From Terriglobia bacterium (GTDB lineage Bacteria; Acidobacteriota; Terriglobia; Versatilivoradales; Versatilivoraceae), in contig OX638355.1 of assembly GCA_951813285.1 (NCBI GenBank), forward strand, positions 742,501-806,500: 64,000 bases of DNA, read 5' to 3'. The stretch's first letter is position 1. Each line of letters opens with the position of its first letter. A program made the position numbers and the translations under genes. Below, piece after piece: positions 42,785 through 52,521 of this stretch. Below the pieces are notes generated by a model that saw only the letters and a program-made list of their open reading frames with translations, did not search any database and was not told where the DNA came from.

Positions 42785-43800
42785 GACAGCCGGCGCGCCA
42801 TGGCTCGCGCTTGGGTGGGGAGGTCCATGTCCGGACTGGGCCCGTGGCGGCGCATCAGCTCCCAGGCCCGGTCGGCTACGGACTGCTCGATGTCCATCTG
42901 CTCCAGGCAGGTCCGGGCTTCATCCAGGAATTTGTGGCATTCGAAGAGGCGGTGGCCGGATTGCCAGACGGTGGGGTCGCTCCGGCGCTGGTAGCGAAAG
43001 TCGGCCGAAACCCGCAATTGCGGCGACCGGTTGGGAAGTCCGCAGTGGATCATGTGGGGGTGAAAGATCAGCACGTCGCCGGCCCGGTAGTCTGACCGCA
43101 GCCAGGTCTTGGGCGAGTCGTCGGGAGCCGCCTCGCCGGCCACCGGGACGGCTCCCATTCGAGCCATCTCCCGGGCCTGGTCGGGGTTCTGCGGGATCCC
43201 CAGGTAATGGGCACCTCGGTACCAGTGCTGGTGCATGCCCTCTCGATGGGAACGCTTGCGGATGGCCAGTCCGCCGGTGGCCCGGTCGATGTCCATCAAG
43301 GCCACCCAGCAGGTCACGAACGCCACCCGAAAATGGTAGCCGTCCTGGTGGGCCGGAGTGACGTAGTCGAAGTGCTGCCCTCGGGTCTTGGCGGGGGTGA
43401 GATCCTGGAAAATGATCCGCACGCGGTCGGCGTTCTCCACCCAACTGAATACCTCGCCGTCAAACAGAACCTCCAGGAACCTGAAGAGTCCCCGGTCATG
43501 GATCACCTCGGTCAGCGAAGGCAGGTCGCCGATCATGCGGCCGACGGGACCGCTGGGTGTCAGCTCGTTGGATTCCGGCATCCTGCCCGACCACTTCAGC
43601 TCCAGTCGCGGATCGTCGACGGCGAAGCCGTGCCGGATGAGCAACTGGCGAATGTCCGATCGCGCCCGCCCGAGGTTGTCCCGATCGATCAGTCCCCGAA
43701 CGAACAGGTATCCCTCCGCCTGCAGGCGTTGGGACAGGGCGGCGTGGTCTCTTGTCGAGGCCTCGACCGCTTCGAGAGGAGTCAAGGAGAGATCGGCCAT
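42781..43800 (-). CDS. Phytanoyl-CoA dioxygenase (PhyH) family protein
   Basis: 339 residues from ATG 43800 (an ATG at 43830 is possible). The iron site is visible: TPAHQDGYHF (His-x-Asp), IFHPHMIHCGLPN (second His) and RVSADFRYQ (Arg for 2-oxoglutarate). Fe(II)/2-oxoglutarate oxygenases of this family hydroxylate lipids, ectoine-type solutes or antibiotics; the substrate here is unknown. It is the first gene of a minus-strand run towards the S46 peptidase. Confidence 0.87.
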   Translation of the reverse strand: MADLSLTPLEAVEASTRDHAALSQRLQAEGYLFVRGLIDRDNLGRARSDIRQLLIRHGFAVDDPRLELKWSGRMPESNELTPSGPVGRMIGDLPSLTEVIHDRGLFRFLEVLFDGEVFSWVENADRVRIIFQDLTPAKTRGQHFDYVTPAHQDGYHFRVAFVTCWVALMDIDRATGGLAIRKRSHREGMHQHWYRGAHYLGIPQNPDQAREMARMGAVPVAGEAAPDDSPKTWLRSDYRAGDVLIFHPHMIHCGLPNRSPQLRVSADFRYQRRSDPTVWQSGHRLFECHKFLDEARTCLEQMDIEQSVADRAWELMRRHGPSPDMDLPTQARAMARRLS

Positions 43801-43878
43801 TGGGGTCCGTATCCCGGAGTTGTCCGGCATCTGCCGGCTATCAGATCATTGGAGTGCGGCGTCCATCGCCGATTCAAA

Positions 43879-43955
<77 letters not shown>

Positions 43956-43963
43956 TCATTGAA

Positions 43964-44728
43964 TCAGCGGCAAGCCGCGGGTGAAAGGAATTCCGCCCAG
44001 GACTTCAACTCGGAACTCAACTCCAGGGCGGTCTGGTCGAGCTTGAGCGGTGTGATGGAAACGCAGCCGGAGCGGACGGCCACGTAGTCGGAGTCCCCGT
44101 CGTCCGGCAGGTCTCGGGGCTCCAGCTCCTGGTCCAGCCAGAAGTACTTCCTGCCCCGAGGGTCCCGGCTCTCCACGATCAGGTTGGCGATCGGGCTGGT
44201 GTCCTGGCGAGTCACCCGCACTCCCTGCCATCCTCCGGCGGGAACATTGACGTTCAGGATGAAACCCCGCGGAATCGGCTTGTTCAGCAGTTGTTCGGCC
44301 AAGTGGGCCGTGAACTGGGCCGCCTCTTCAAAGTCGAAGTCGGCCCGCGTCGCCAGCGAGACGGCTGCCGCCTGGATCCCGTGCCTGGCGCCTTCCATGG
44401 CCCCCGCCACCGTACCGGAATAGGCGATGTCATGGCCCAGGTTGGAGCCCCGGTTGATTCCGGAGATCACCAGATCCGGCCTGTTGGGAAGGATGTGGTT
44501 CAGGGCCATGATCACGCAATCCGCCGGTGTTCCCTCCACCGAGTAGCGATCCACTCCAACCTCCTGGTAGCGGATGGGCCGCCAAAGTGTCAGGGCCTGA
44601 CTGGAGGCACTCCTCTCCCCGTCGGGCGCCACGGTAATGACCTGTCCCAGGTGGGCGAGAGAGCGAGCCAGCGAGGTGATTCCTTCGGAGTGGATCCCGT
44701 CGTCGTTGGTCAGTAAGATTGCAGCCAA
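43964..44728 (-). CDS. surE: 5'-nucleotidase SurE
   Basis: 254 residues. The open frame extends over the neighbouring tRNA, so I place the start at TTG 44728, just before [14 protein letters not shown]. SurE motifs: LTNDDG (Asp pair for the metal), [18 protein letters not shown] and [21 protein letters not shown]. The enzyme removes phosphate from nucleotides and exopolyphosphate. It lies between two proline tRNA genes on the same strand, so it may be read through from the tRNA-Pro(GGG) promoter. Confidence 0.92.
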   Translation of the reverse strand: MAAILLTNDDGIHSEGITSLARSLAHLGQVITVAPDGERSASSQALTLWRPIRYQEVGVDRYSVEGTPADCVIMALNHILPNRPDLVISGINRGSNLGHDIAYSGTVAGAMEGARHGIQAAAVSLATRADFDFEEAAQFTAHLAEQLLNKPIPRGFILNVNVPAGGWQGVRVTRQDTSPIANLIVESRDPRGRKYFWLDQELEPRDLPDDGDSDYVAVRSGCVSITPLKLDQTALELSSELKSWAEFLSPAACR

Positions 44729-44748
44729 TGATGGACTCTGAAGAAAAA

Positions 44749-44825
44749 TGGTCGGGACGAGAGGATTTGAACCTCCGACCCCACGCACCCCAAGCGTGTG
44801 CGCTACCTGGCTGCGCTACGTCCCG
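44749..44825 (-). tRNA. tRNA-Pro (GGG)
   Basis: 77 bases with encoded CCA. On the minus strand the acceptor stem starts CGGGACG, the anticodon stem is CACGC/GCGTG with loop TTGGGGT (anticodon GGG, reading CCC and CCU), and the T arm is GGTTCAAATCC. It resembles the CGG isoacceptor 0.8 kb downstream closely in its T arm and acceptor end. Confidence 0.95.
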
Positions 44826-44840
44826 AAACCGACTCGGAAT

Positions 44841-45305
44841 CTAACACCTTCGATTCAGGATTGTCAAGATGGCCCGGAGCTCCGACTTGAGTGTACGGAC
44901 CCTCTCCGCGGCGCTTTCGGCTGGGGCCGGTGTCGCCTCCAAAGGAGGCCCTCCCGACTCCTGAAGGGGTTCCCGATCGTGCCGGCGCGGTCCGCCGACA
45001 GCAGATCCGGCGGCGAGGGCTTTCCGTGCCCCCGCGATGGTGAACCCCTGGTCGTAGAGGAGGTGCTTGATGGCCAGAACCGTCTCGATATCCCGCTTGC
45101 GATACATGCGGCGGCCGTTGGGTCCCTTGCCGGGTCTGAGGCGCGGAAACTCCGATTCCCAAAAGCGCAGGACGTAGGGCTCCACCTTCACCAGCTTCTG
45201 CACTTCCCCGATACTGAAAAACAACTTGTCGGGTATTTCGACAGGAGCCTCGGAATCTGCGCTTCCTCGCTGGCGATTCACGAGCTTGAGAGATCGTTCT
45301 GGCAT
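44841..45305 (-). CDS. MerR-family transcriptional regulator
   Basis: 154 residues. The MerR winged helix begins [22 protein letters not shown] (about 29-50) with the wing [19 protein letters not shown], followed by a Pro/Glu-rich tail and a short coiled coil ([15 protein letters not shown]). There is no Cys cluster, so a metal-sensing role is unlikely; it fits the HspR-like/uncharacterised MerR group often found near tRNA-Pro and infB/der-type loci. Its stop lies 15 bases from the tRNA. Confidence 0.88.
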   Translation of the reverse strand: MPERSLKLVNRQRGSADSEAPVEIPDKLFFSIGEVQKLVKVEPYVLRFWESEFPRLRPGKGPNGRRMYRKRDIETVLAIKHLLYDQGFTIAGARKALAAGSAVGGPRRHDREPLQESGGPPLEATPAPAESAAERVRTLKSELRAILTILNRRC

Positions 45306-45418
45306 GATCGGGCCGGCAGTCCTTTCGGGCTTACGCGCTACTGCAACTCTACTTCATTGGAGAACCAAACAGGCATCGAGTCACTCTCCCCAAAGGTCGA
45401 AGCCCCGACCCAATACCG

Positions 45419-46741
45419 CTACCCCGCCTTCCTTTCCACCTTGTGCTTCAACACCACCGGGGTGCCCACAAACCCGAAGCGCTCTCTGATCCTGTTGACG
45501 AGGTATCGCTGAATGGAGGGGTGAAGCGGCGACTTCCGAGCCGTGAAGAGCACAAAGGTCGGCGGCGAATCGTGCACTTGAGTCATGTATTGCACCCTGA
45601 CCTGCCGGCTGAAGGGCACGGCCGTGTCTCGAAGGGCCTCCCGCTGCAGGAACGTGTTCAACACCCCGGTTCCGATCCGGGTGCGCCGTGCCTTGAAGAC
45701 CTGGTCGATCAGCGTGAGCACCTTGGGGACGCGCTGGCCGGTGACGGCCGAGATGAACACCATGGGAGCGTAGGCCAGGAACCGCAGTCTGGAGCGCACC
45801 CGCTTCTCGAAGGCCACCATGGTGCCACTGTCCTTTTGCATCAGATCCCACTTGTTGACCACCAGAATGGCCGAGGTTCCGACCTCCTGCACGTAGCCGG
45901 CGATGGCGGAATCCAGCGACGAGGGCGCCTCGGTGGCGTCCATCATGACCAGGGCCACATCGCAACGCTGCACGCTCTTGCGAGCCACCAGGACGCTGAG
46001 CTTTTCCGCCTGAAGAAAGGTCTGAGGTCTCTTGCGGATGCCGGCCGTGTCCATGAACCGATAGACCTTGCCGTTGCGGGTGGCTCGGGAATCGACGGCA
46101 TCGCGGGTGGTTCCCGGAATCGGAGACACGATGGTGCGGGTTTCGCCCAGGATGCGGTTCAGCAGGGTGGATTTGCCCACGTTGGGCTTGCCCACGATGG
46201 CGACCCGAGTCTCGCCGGGCGGCCGCCGCTTGGAGCGGCCGCCCCTGGGGAGGTGCTTGACCACTTCGTCCAGCAGGTCGCCCACGTTCAAACCATGGAC
46301 GGCAGATACCGGGATGACTGCACCCAGACCCAGCTCAGAGAATTCCGGAGCCTGGATCGATTGGCCGGCGCTGTCGCATTTGTTCACGCCCACCACCGCC
46401 GGCTTGGAGCATTCGATCAACAGCTTTGCCAGGGACCGGTCGAGGGGCGTAAGCCCGGCGCGCCCGTCCACCACCAGCACCAGGACCTGGGCCTTCCGGA
46501 TGGCCGTCTCGGCTTGCTCGAAAATTAATCCCGGCATCGGATCCCGATCCCCCGGGACCATGCCTCCGGTGTCGATGATCTCGAACTGCCGCCCGCCCCA
46601 CTCGGCCCGGGCGTCCACCCGGTCTCGGGTCATTCCGGGCTCATTGCCCACCAGGGAACGCCTCTGCCCGCAGATTCTGTTGAACAGGGTGGACTTGCCG
46701 ACGTTGGGGCGGCCGATAATGGCAACGGTAGGCTGGCTCAA
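45419..46741 (-). CDS. der: Ribosome-associated GTPase Der (EngA)
   Basis: 440 residues with the two tandem G domains unique to Der. Domain 1: GRPNVGKS (about 10-17), DTGG, NKCD. Domain 2: GKPNVGKS (about 186-193), DTAG, NKWD. A C-terminal KH-like domain follows (ARRTRIGTGVLNTFLQ to the end). Der is required for 50S ribosomal subunit maturation. The start at 46741 is followed directly by SQPTVAIIG. Confidence 0.96.
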   Translation of the reverse strand: MSQPTVAIIGRPNVGKSTLFNRICGQRRSLVGNEPGMTRDRVDARAEWGGRQFEIIDTGGMVPGDRDPMPGLIFEQAETAIRKAQVLVLVVDGRAGLTPLDRSLAKLLIECSKPAVVGVNKCDSAGQSIQAPEFSELGLGAVIPVSAVHGLNVGDLLDEVVKHLPRGGRSKRRPPGETRVAIVGKPNVGKSTLLNRILGETRTIVSPIPGTTRDAVDSRATRNGKVYRFMDTAGIRKRPQTFLQAEKLSVLVARKSVQRCDVALVMMDATEAPSSLDSAIAGYVQEVGTSAILVVNKWDLMQKDSGTMVAFEKRVRSRLRFLAYAPMVFISAVTGQRVPKVLTLIDQVFKARRTRIGTGVLNTFLQREALRDTAVPFSRQVRVQYMTQVHDSPPTFVLFTARKSPLHPSIQRYLVNRIRERFGFVGTPVVLKHKVERKAG

Positions 46742-46834
46742 GGGAATCGCCTCCGGACGATCTCCGGATTTACCTCAGTATACCGCATTAATAAGGGATG
46801 CGACCCGTCTCGGACTTCGACTACAATTCGGCTG

Positions 46835-47440
46835 ATGGGAGCGTGGCAAGGCTCCCCGATCCGCGGTTGGAACGCCTGGAAGATACCGGTTTTGAGCCGA
46901 AAGAGCCTTGACATCGGTTGCGGCCGCTTCAAGCTTCCCGGAAGCATCGGCCTGGACGTGGCGCCCCTGGAAGGGGTGGACGTGGTCCACGATCTGGACC
47001 GGTTTCCCTACCCTTTTCCCTCGGACTCCTTCGATCACGTTCGGATGTCTCACGTGGTCGAACACATCCAGTCCATCGTTCGGACCATGGAGGAGGTTCA
47101 TCGCATTGCACGCCCCGGAGCCCTGGTGGAAGTGGTGACGCCCCACTACACCGACACCTCGTCCTGGCAGGATCCCTCCCACCGCTGGCACCTCAACAGC
47201 CGGTCCTTCGAGCACTTCGAAGAGGCATCCCCGACCAACTATTACTCGAAGGCCCGCTTTGCGGTGGAATACTCCGAGGTCAAGCTGCTCAAGCTCTACC
47301 GCTATCTGGGCTTCGAATTCCTGATCAACCTGCAGAACACCAGTCCCCGCTTCCGCTTCCTGAGAAAGTTCTGGGAGCAGTACCTCTGCACCCTGATCCG
47401 CGGTAAAGTCATGGTGTTCCAACTGCGGGTGTTGAAGTAG
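46835..47440 (+). CDS. Class I SAM-dependent methyltransferase
   Basis: 201 residues. Motif I is SLDIGCGRFKLPGSIGLDVAP (about 24-44), followed by DLDRFPYPFPSDSFDHVRMSHVVEHI, the post-I and motif II pattern of Methyltransf_11-type enzymes. The C-terminal half is aromatic and short. It diverges from der (93 bp apart) and precedes queC by 16 bases. Substrate unknown; lipopolysaccharide- or glycan-type methyltransferases often have this compact form. Confidence 0.85.
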   Translation: MGAWQGSPIRGWNAWKIPVLSRKSLDIGCGRFKLPGSIGLDVAPLEGVDVVHDLDRFPYPFPSDSFDHVRMSHVVEHIQSIVRTMEEVHRIARPGALVEVVTPHYTDTSSWQDPSHRWHLNSRSFEHFEEASPTNYYSKARFAVEYSEVKLLKLYRYLGFEFLINLQNTSPRFRFLRKFWEQYLCTLIRGKVMVFQLRVLK

Positions 47441-47456
47441 CCGGCCCGAGTTCCCA

Positions 47457-48152
47457 ATGCCCCGAACGATGAAAAAAGAACTGGCAGTGGTACTGGTGAG
47501 CGGGGGCATGGACAGCTGCGTTTGCGCGGCCATGGCTCTGCAGCAACACGAGTCGGCCTTCCTCCACGTCTCCTACGGTCAGCGTACCGCCCGCCAGGAA
47601 TTGAGGGCCTTTCAACGCATCGCTGAATTTTACGGGACAGAGAGAACCCTGGTGTGCGAGTTGTCCCATCTGGGCCGGATCGGAGGGTCCAGCCTGACCG
47701 ACGCCGCCATAGCGGTCGAAGAGGCCGATCTGGAGCGCCGGGAGATTCCCAGCAGCTATGTGCCCTTCCGCAACGCCCACTTTCTCTCCATTGCGACTTC
47801 ATGGGGCGAGGTGCTGGGCGCCCGTTCCATATTCATCGGGGCCGTCTTCGAGGACAGCTCGGGATACCCGGATTGCCGCCCCGAGTACTACCGGGCCTTC
47901 AACCGCCTGATTGAAGCCGGAACCCGCCCCGAGACCCGCCTGGAGATTTCGACACCGGTCATCCGGATGAAAAAGAGTGAAATCGTAGCGGCCGGACGCA
48001 GGCTGGGAGCTCCCCTCCACCTGACCTGGTCCTGTTATCGGGACGGGGACATCGCCTGCGGGCGGTGCGACAGTTGCGCCCTGCGGAGACGGGGATTTCG
48101 GGAAGCCGGCGTGGAGGACCCTACCCCCTATCTCGATGCGGAGAAAACCTAG
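47457..48152 (+). CDS. queC: 7-cyano-7-deazaguanine synthase QueC
   Basis: 231 residues. The PP-loop ATP site SGGMDSC is at 15-21, and the zinc knuckle SCYRDGDIACGRCDSC near 198 has four Cys (C-x7-C-x2-C-x2-C). VPFRNAHFLSIATSWGEVLGA is typical of QueC. It makes preQ0, the precursor of queuosine and of 7-deazaguanine DNA modifications. No queD, queE or queF gene is adjacent. ATG 47469 is an alternative start. Confidence 0.95.
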   Translation: MPRTMKKELAVVLVSGGMDSCVCAAMALQQHESAFLHVSYGQRTARQELRAFQRIAEFYGTERTLVCELSHLGRIGGSSLTDAAIAVEEADLERREIPSSYVPFRNAHFLSIATSWGEVLGARSIFIGAVFEDSSGYPDCRPEYYRAFNRLIEAGTRPETRLEISTPVIRMKKSEIVAAGRRLGAPLHLTWSCYRDGDIACGRCDSCALRRRGFREAGVEDPTPYLDAEKT

Positions 48153-48233
48153 CCCCGGACGGCTTTTTTGCGGTAGAGTTCATCCAAAAGAGAAAGCCTG
48201 GGGAACAGGCAGAATCCGTCGCTGGAGGTTTCC

Positions 48234-49307
48234 ATGAACACAAAGATACGCGCCCTACCGACCTTGGCCATGCTGGCCGTCGCAGCCCTGTTGTTGCCGG
48301 CTACCCTGTCGGCCCAGAGCTCCCTCTCCGGAGAGGTCGTCGGTGAGGATGGAAAACCCGTGGAAGGCGCCGTGATTTCCCTGGACCGGATCAACGTCGA
48401 AAAACACTTCGAAATCACGACCGATGAGAAGGGACGCTATTTTATCGGGGGGCTCCATCCGGCCTTCTATAGGGTGGGCCTGGCCGTCAACGGCCAGCCA
48501 GTGGCCAATTACCAGCAGTTCAGGATCAAGCTGGGAAACGAGAACAAGCTGGACTTCGATCTGGTCGAAATCAGAAAGCTGGCGCTGGCCCAGTTGACCG
48601 ATGAGGAAAGAGAGGCCATGGAGAGGGAGCGCAAACGCCAGGAAGCCGCTGAAAAAAAGTTCAACTCCATGAAGTCGGCTTTCGAGGAGGGACGGAAGCT
48701 CTTCATGGCCAAAAACTACGAGGCAGCCTCCGTGGCTTTTCGAAGGGCTTCGGAAATCGATCCCAGCCAGCATGTGGTGTTGGGCAACCTCGCCATCTCG
48801 TACCAAAGGCTCAGGAAGTACGACGAGGCCGTCGAGAGCTACCGGAATGCCATTGCCGCCCTGGCCGACAAACCCGATCCCCTTGCCGAGGCGGAGTACT
48901 ATTTCAATATGGGCATCGTCCAAGGTCAAAAGGGTGAACCGGACCTTGCGGTGGCGGCCATGGAAAAGGCAGCCCAACTCGACCCCGGAAAGGCGGCACA
49001 GGCCTTTTACAACCTGGGCGTGGTGCTGACCAACAGCGGTCAGAACTCCGAGGCCATGGAGGCCTTCAAGAGGGCCGTCGAGGCCGACCCTCGGCACGCC
49101 AACGCCCACTACCAGATCGGAATGGGCCTGGTAGGCATGGCCACGTTCACTCCTGACGGCACGACGATTCCCGCGCCGGGCACCGTTGAGGCCTTCGAGA
49201 ATTACCTGCTGTATGAGCCCGAGGGAAGGTTTGCCGCACAGGCCAAGGCCATGATCCAAACCCTCTCGGCCAGCGTGCAAACGGAATTCAGCAAGGATGA
49301 CGAATAG
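48234..49307 (+). CDS. Secreted TPR protein with carboxypeptidase-regulatory-like domain
   Basis: 357 residues with a signal peptide (LAMLAVAALLLPATLSAQ) and GGAGG before the ATG. Residues about 26-95 form a beta domain of carboxypeptidase-regulatory type (LSGEVVGEDGKPVEGAVISLD). A charged helix (about 118-145) leads into at least four TPR units from about 150 (GRKLFMAKNYEAASVAF, GNLAISYQRLRKYDEAVES, AEYYFNMGIVQGQKGEPD, QAFYNLGVVLTNSGQNSEA). This mix is common in Acidobacteriota-type secretomes. The role is probably scaffold or protein-protein contact. Confidence 0.85.
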   Translation: MNTKIRALPTLAMLAVAALLLPATLSAQSSLSGEVVGEDGKPVEGAVISLDRINVEKHFEITTDEKGRYFIGGLHPAFYRVGLAVNGQPVANYQQFRIKLGNENKLDFDLVEIRKLALAQLTDEEREAMERERKRQEAAEKKFNSMKSAFEEGRKLFMAKNYEAASVAFRRASEIDPSQHVVLGNLAISYQRLRKYDEAVESYRNAIAALADKPDPLAEAEYYFNMGIVQGQKGEPDLAVAAMEKAAQLDPGKAAQAFYNLGVVLTNSGQNSEAMEAFKRAVEADPRHANAHYQIGMGLVGMATFTPDGTTIPAPGTVEAFENYLLYEPEGRFAAQAKAMIQTLSASVQTEFSKDDE

Positions 49308-49339
49308 TCAGGTGAGGGGGAAACCGGTACCAGCGGGGC

Positions 49340-50149
49340 TCAGCTTTCCTTGAACTCCACTCCGTCCACCACCCAGTCCAGACTGCCTCTATGCAGGATC
49401 AACGAGGCTTCAAACCTTTCGAACCCGGGCTCGCCTCTGGCAGCCAAAAAGAGGGTGGTCCCCATGGTCATGCGATCGGGTTCGGTCTGAACCAGCGAGG
49501 TGACCTCAAAGGCAACGTAGGCCGGATCTTCCGAACCCAGCAGGAATTCACTCATCACCTGCTGATTCTCGAAACGGCTTTGAAACCCCTGCGTCAGCAG
49601 TTGGCTGGCTGCTTCAACGTTGCGGTCGATGAGGTGCCTCATGAATCGCTTGGCCACCATCATGGCGAACTTGGCCCGCTTCTCGCTGGCCACGTTGAAG
49701 GGCATGATCGGCCGGCGGGGATCGGACCTGAGGAATTTGATGTCTTCGGCCACCCAGGCGCCCCTGATCTTCACGAACCGAATCTGCTCGTTGACCCGGC
49801 TGCTCACCTGGTTGTTGAGGTCGACCCAGGTGCTTTCCACCGAGACCTGGAACTTGTCCTTGCCCAGAGGAAACATGGCGGCGGGACTGAAGTCGAAGGC
49901 GGCGATCCGCCCGCTGCGCACTCGGATGGAGAGACGTTTGCCGCGAAGATAGCGCTTTTCCAGTCCCGCCGTCATGAGCTTGCGGGCCTCGACGTTGTGC
50001 CTCAGCGTCCTGGCGCCCATGAATGCCTTCACCGTGTTCACCTTGGAAGGATCAGGCGAACCTTGCGGCAGCGTCGGGACAGCGGGAAAACAGGCCAGGG
50101 CGACTCCCAGACAAACCAGGCTGTGGACACCGCGCATTCTTATCTTCAC
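49340..50149 (-). CDS. Secreted protein of unknown family
   Basis: 269 residues from GTG 50149, chosen because GGGAGGAG lies about 7 bases upstream; the frame extends to 50356 without another ribosome site. It has a signal peptide (VHSLVCLGVALACFPAVPTL). The mature part shows two related alpha/beta stretches, about 35-120 (NTVKAFMGARTLRHNVEARKL) and 150-260 (AKRFMRHLIDRNVEAASQL), each with the form of a small SnoaL/NTF2-like fold, so it may be a tandem of such domains. No catalytic motif is seen. Confidence 0.6.
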   Translation of the reverse strand: MKIRMRGVHSLVCLGVALACFPAVPTLPQGSPDPSKVNTVKAFMGARTLRHNVEARKLMTAGLEKRYLRGKRLSIRVRSGRIAAFDFSPAAMFPLGKDKFQVSVESTWVDLNNQVSSRVNEQIRFVKIRGAWVAEDIKFLRSDPRRPIMPFNVASEKRAKFAMMVAKRFMRHLIDRNVEAASQLLTQGFQSRFENQQVMSEFLLGSEDPAYVAFEVTSLVQTEPDRMTMGTTLFLAARGEPGFERFEASLILHRGSLDWVVDGVEFKES

Positions 50150-50427
50150 CGCTTTCTCCTCCCGAGCTGACGGGCTACCGATCCTTCCCGCCAAATTAGT
50201 GTACCCCGAATAGCGGCGCGATTCATCTCCCCAGTGGTTCTTTTCGGATAGGGGAGGAGACGGACGGGGTTTCCAGCAGAGGCCGTGACCGGCCGGCCGA
50301 ATTGACTTCGATCGGGTTTTTAGCTTAAATAATCGACTTAACATGCCGCGGGTCAAGGGAATTGTGGGTATCTTCTTCCGCCGGGTGCGGAGCGGCCGGC
50401 CGGGTAGGCTTGCATTTGGAATCGAAC

Positions 50428-51249
50428 ATGAACCTGCTCAAACAAGAGGCTGTCGGGAGCGACACGGTCTGGCCCGAAATCCGTGAAGATGTCTCCCTCG
50501 AAGCGGCCCGCGAGCCTATCCTGGCCAGCTTTCTGCATTCCACCGTGCTAAACCACCAGAGCCTGGAGGACACGCTCAGCTTTCATCTTGCCGCCAAGCT
50601 GACCAGTCCCAGCCTGTCTCCCATGATGATTCGGGACGTCATCGACGAGGCGCTGAGCGACAGCGCTTCGATTCGGGCCGCGGTTCGAGAGGATCTGAGG
50701 GCCTTCCGCGACAGAGACCCCGCCTGCAACAGCTATGCCGAACCCCTGCTCTACTACAAGGGGTTCCATGCCCTGCAGTCCTACCGCGTGGCCCACTGGC
50801 TGTGGACGCAGGAGCGCCATCAGCTGGCGCTACTGCTCCAGAACCGGATTTCGGAGGTCTTCGGGGTGGACATTCATCCGGCCGCCCGCATCGGCAAAGG
50901 GATCTTCATCGACCATGGGACCGGCGTGGTAATCGGCGAGACGGCAGTGGTCGACGACATGGTTTCCATGTTGCACGCGGTGACGCTGGGCGGGACCGGC
51001 AAGGAGAGTGGAGACCGGCATCCCAAAGTCCACCGCGGGGTCTTGATCGGCGCCGGCGCCAAAATCCTGGGAAACGTGCATGTGGGTGAGGGCGCCAAAG
51101 TCGGAGCCGGCAGCGTGGTCCTGAACGATGTCCCGACCCACTGCACCGTCACCGGAGTTCCGGCCAAGGTGGTGGGATGCCCGGACGTGGATGAGCCCGC
51201 GGTCGAGATGGACCACCAGATTCCCGAGGGACCCGGCCTTCAACCCTGA
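50428..51249 (+). CDS. cysE: Serine O-acetyltransferase CysE
   Basis: 273 residues from ATG 50428. The N-terminal helical domain (about 10-145) has the CysE form DPACNSYAEPLLYYKGFHALQSYR. The left-handed beta helix follows, with hexapeptide repeats and the catalytic pair in GIFIDHGTGVVIGETAVV and the downstream VTLGGTGKESGDRHPKV. It makes O-acetylserine, the first step of cysteine synthesis. No cysK is adjacent. A C-terminal tail ends PEGPGLQP. Confidence 0.94.
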   Translation: MNLLKQEAVGSDTVWPEIREDVSLEAAREPILASFLHSTVLNHQSLEDTLSFHLAAKLTSPSLSPMMIRDVIDEALSDSASIRAAVREDLRAFRDRDPACNSYAEPLLYYKGFHALQSYRVAHWLWTQERHQLALLLQNRISEVFGVDIHPAARIGKGIFIDHGTGVVIGETAVVDDMVSMLHAVTLGGTGKESGDRHPKVHRGVLIGAGAKILGNVHVGEGAKVGAGSVVLNDVPTHCTVTGVPAKVVGCPDVDEPAVEMDHQIPEGPGLQP

Positions 51250-51280
51250 ATACCCGTCGAACACCACAACACGGGACACC

Positions 51281-51943
51281 ATGAAACATCTGGGTCTTGC
51301 GCTTCTGATGGTCGCCTGGCTGGCGTGCGGTCGTTCATCGGTTCCGGAGGAGGGCTTCGTGCCCCTCTTTGACGGCAAGTCTCTTCAGGGTTGGCAAGCG
51401 GTGGAAAAGGCAGGTGAGGGCTACCTGGTGGAGAACGGAGTTCTGATCTGCCCCGCCGAGGGCGGGGGCAATCTCTTCACCGAGCGGGAGTACTCGGACT
51501 TTGTCCTCCGCTTCGAGTTTCGCCTGCAGGAAGGCTCCAACAACGGGGTGGGCATCCGGGCGCCGCTGGTTGGAGACGCCGCCTACCAGGGGTTGGAAAT
51601 CCAGGTCCTCGACAACCACTCGCCCCGCTACAAGGACAAGCTCCGCCCTGCCCAGTATCACGGGTCGGTCTATGACCTGGCTCCGGCCAAGCGGGGGTTC
51701 CTGAAACCGACGGGAGAGTGGAACCAGGAGGAGATCCGCGCCGTGGGCCGCCAGATCACGGTGACTCTCAACGGCACGGTCATCGTCGACTTCGATCTGG
51801 ATTCGGCGACCGACCCTCAAGCGCTGGAGAAACACCCCGGAGTGGAGCGGAGCAGTGGACACATCGGATTCCTGGGGCACGGGACCAAAGTCGAGTTCCG
51901 AAACATTCGAATCAAGGAAATTCGCCGGGAGTCCGGGCTGTAA
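51281..51943 (+). CDS. DUF1080 (3-keto-disaccharide hydrolase-type) lipoprotein
   Basis: 220 residues. The leader ends in VAWLACGRS, a lipobox-like site. The beta-jelly-roll DUF1080 domain starts FVPLFDGKSLQGWQAV and includes YSDFVLRFEFRLQEGSNNGVGIR, YQGLEIQVLDNH and GHIGFLGHGTKVEFRNIRIKE. The family binds or hydrolyses glycans (3-keto-glucoside hydrolases among them) and is expanded in Acidobacteriota and Planctomycetota. It sits 31 bases after cysE. Confidence 0.88.
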   Translation: MKHLGLALLMVAWLACGRSSVPEEGFVPLFDGKSLQGWQAVEKAGEGYLVENGVLICPAEGGGNLFTEREYSDFVLRFEFRLQEGSNNGVGIRAPLVGDAAYQGLEIQVLDNHSPRYKDKLRPAQYHGSVYDLAPAKRGFLKPTGEWNQEEIRAVGRQITVTLNGTVIVDFDLDSATDPQALEKHPGVERSSGHIGFLGHGTKVEFRNIRIKEIRRESGL

Positions 51944-52022
51944 GAGGCTGCCAGCGGCGCACGAGCCCGGTAGTGGGGGGCAAACCCGCTTCAGAACGGA
52001 TCATCCGCGCAGGCTCCATGAA

Positions 52023-52521
52023 CTTGCCTGAAACAACTCTGGCGCCCAGGCCGCCTCAGACCGTGGAACCAATTGAAACCATGAGACTTGGAGACATTTT
52101 TCTTGAAACACAATTTGTTTCCCACTCGGATGATCTGCCCCGTCGTGGGGGGCAGGGGCGCCACTTGCCTGAAACAACCCTGGCTCCCAGGCCGCCTCAG
52201 ACCGTGGAACCAATTGAAACCATGAGACTTGAAGACATTTTTCTTGAAACACAATTTGTTTCCCACTCGGATGATCTGCCCCGTCGTGGGGGGCAGGGGC
52301 CTCGCTTGTCTGAAACAACCTCTGGCTCCCAGGCCGCCTCAGACCGTGGAACCGATTGAAACCATGAGACTTGGCGGCACTTTTCTTGAAACACAATTTG
52401 TTTCACCCTCGAATGATCTGCCCCGTCGTGGGGGGCAGGGGCGTCGCTTGTCTGAAACAACCCTGTTTCACCCTCGGATGATCTGCCCGGCAGGGCAGGG
52501 GCCCCGCTTGCCTGAAACAAC
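52023..52521. repeat. 141-bp tandem repeat array with internal hairpin
   Basis: Three near-identical units begin CTTGCCTGAAACAAC or CTTGTCTGAAACAAC at 52023, 52164 and 52305 (periods 141, 141, 142), followed by a shortened unit at 52447 (61 bases) and a last start at 52508. Each full unit has GAACCAATTGAAACC, CTTGAAACACAATTTG, GGATGATCTGCCCC and a hairpin CTGCCCC-GTCGTGG-GGGGCAG. GTTTCA/TGAAAC words recur three times per unit. Unit differences are few, so duplication is fairly recent. Array borders are AT-richer than the surroundings. Function is unknown. Confidence 0.85.

Noticed and set aside
45443-46528. 361-residue plus-strand open frame opposite der
   Set aside because: Antisense to both GTPase domains of Der; composition is typical of a shadow frame.
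51718-52396. Open frames on both strands through the tandem repeats, encoding 47-residue repeats
   Set aside because: The frames stay open because the period (141) is a multiple of three. They have no ribosome site and no start, and the two strands compete equally.
52023-52521. CRISPR-like words (ATTGAAAC, GTTTCA) in the array
   Set aside because: There are no short repeats separated by unique spacers; the whole 141-bp unit is repeated, and no cas gene is near.
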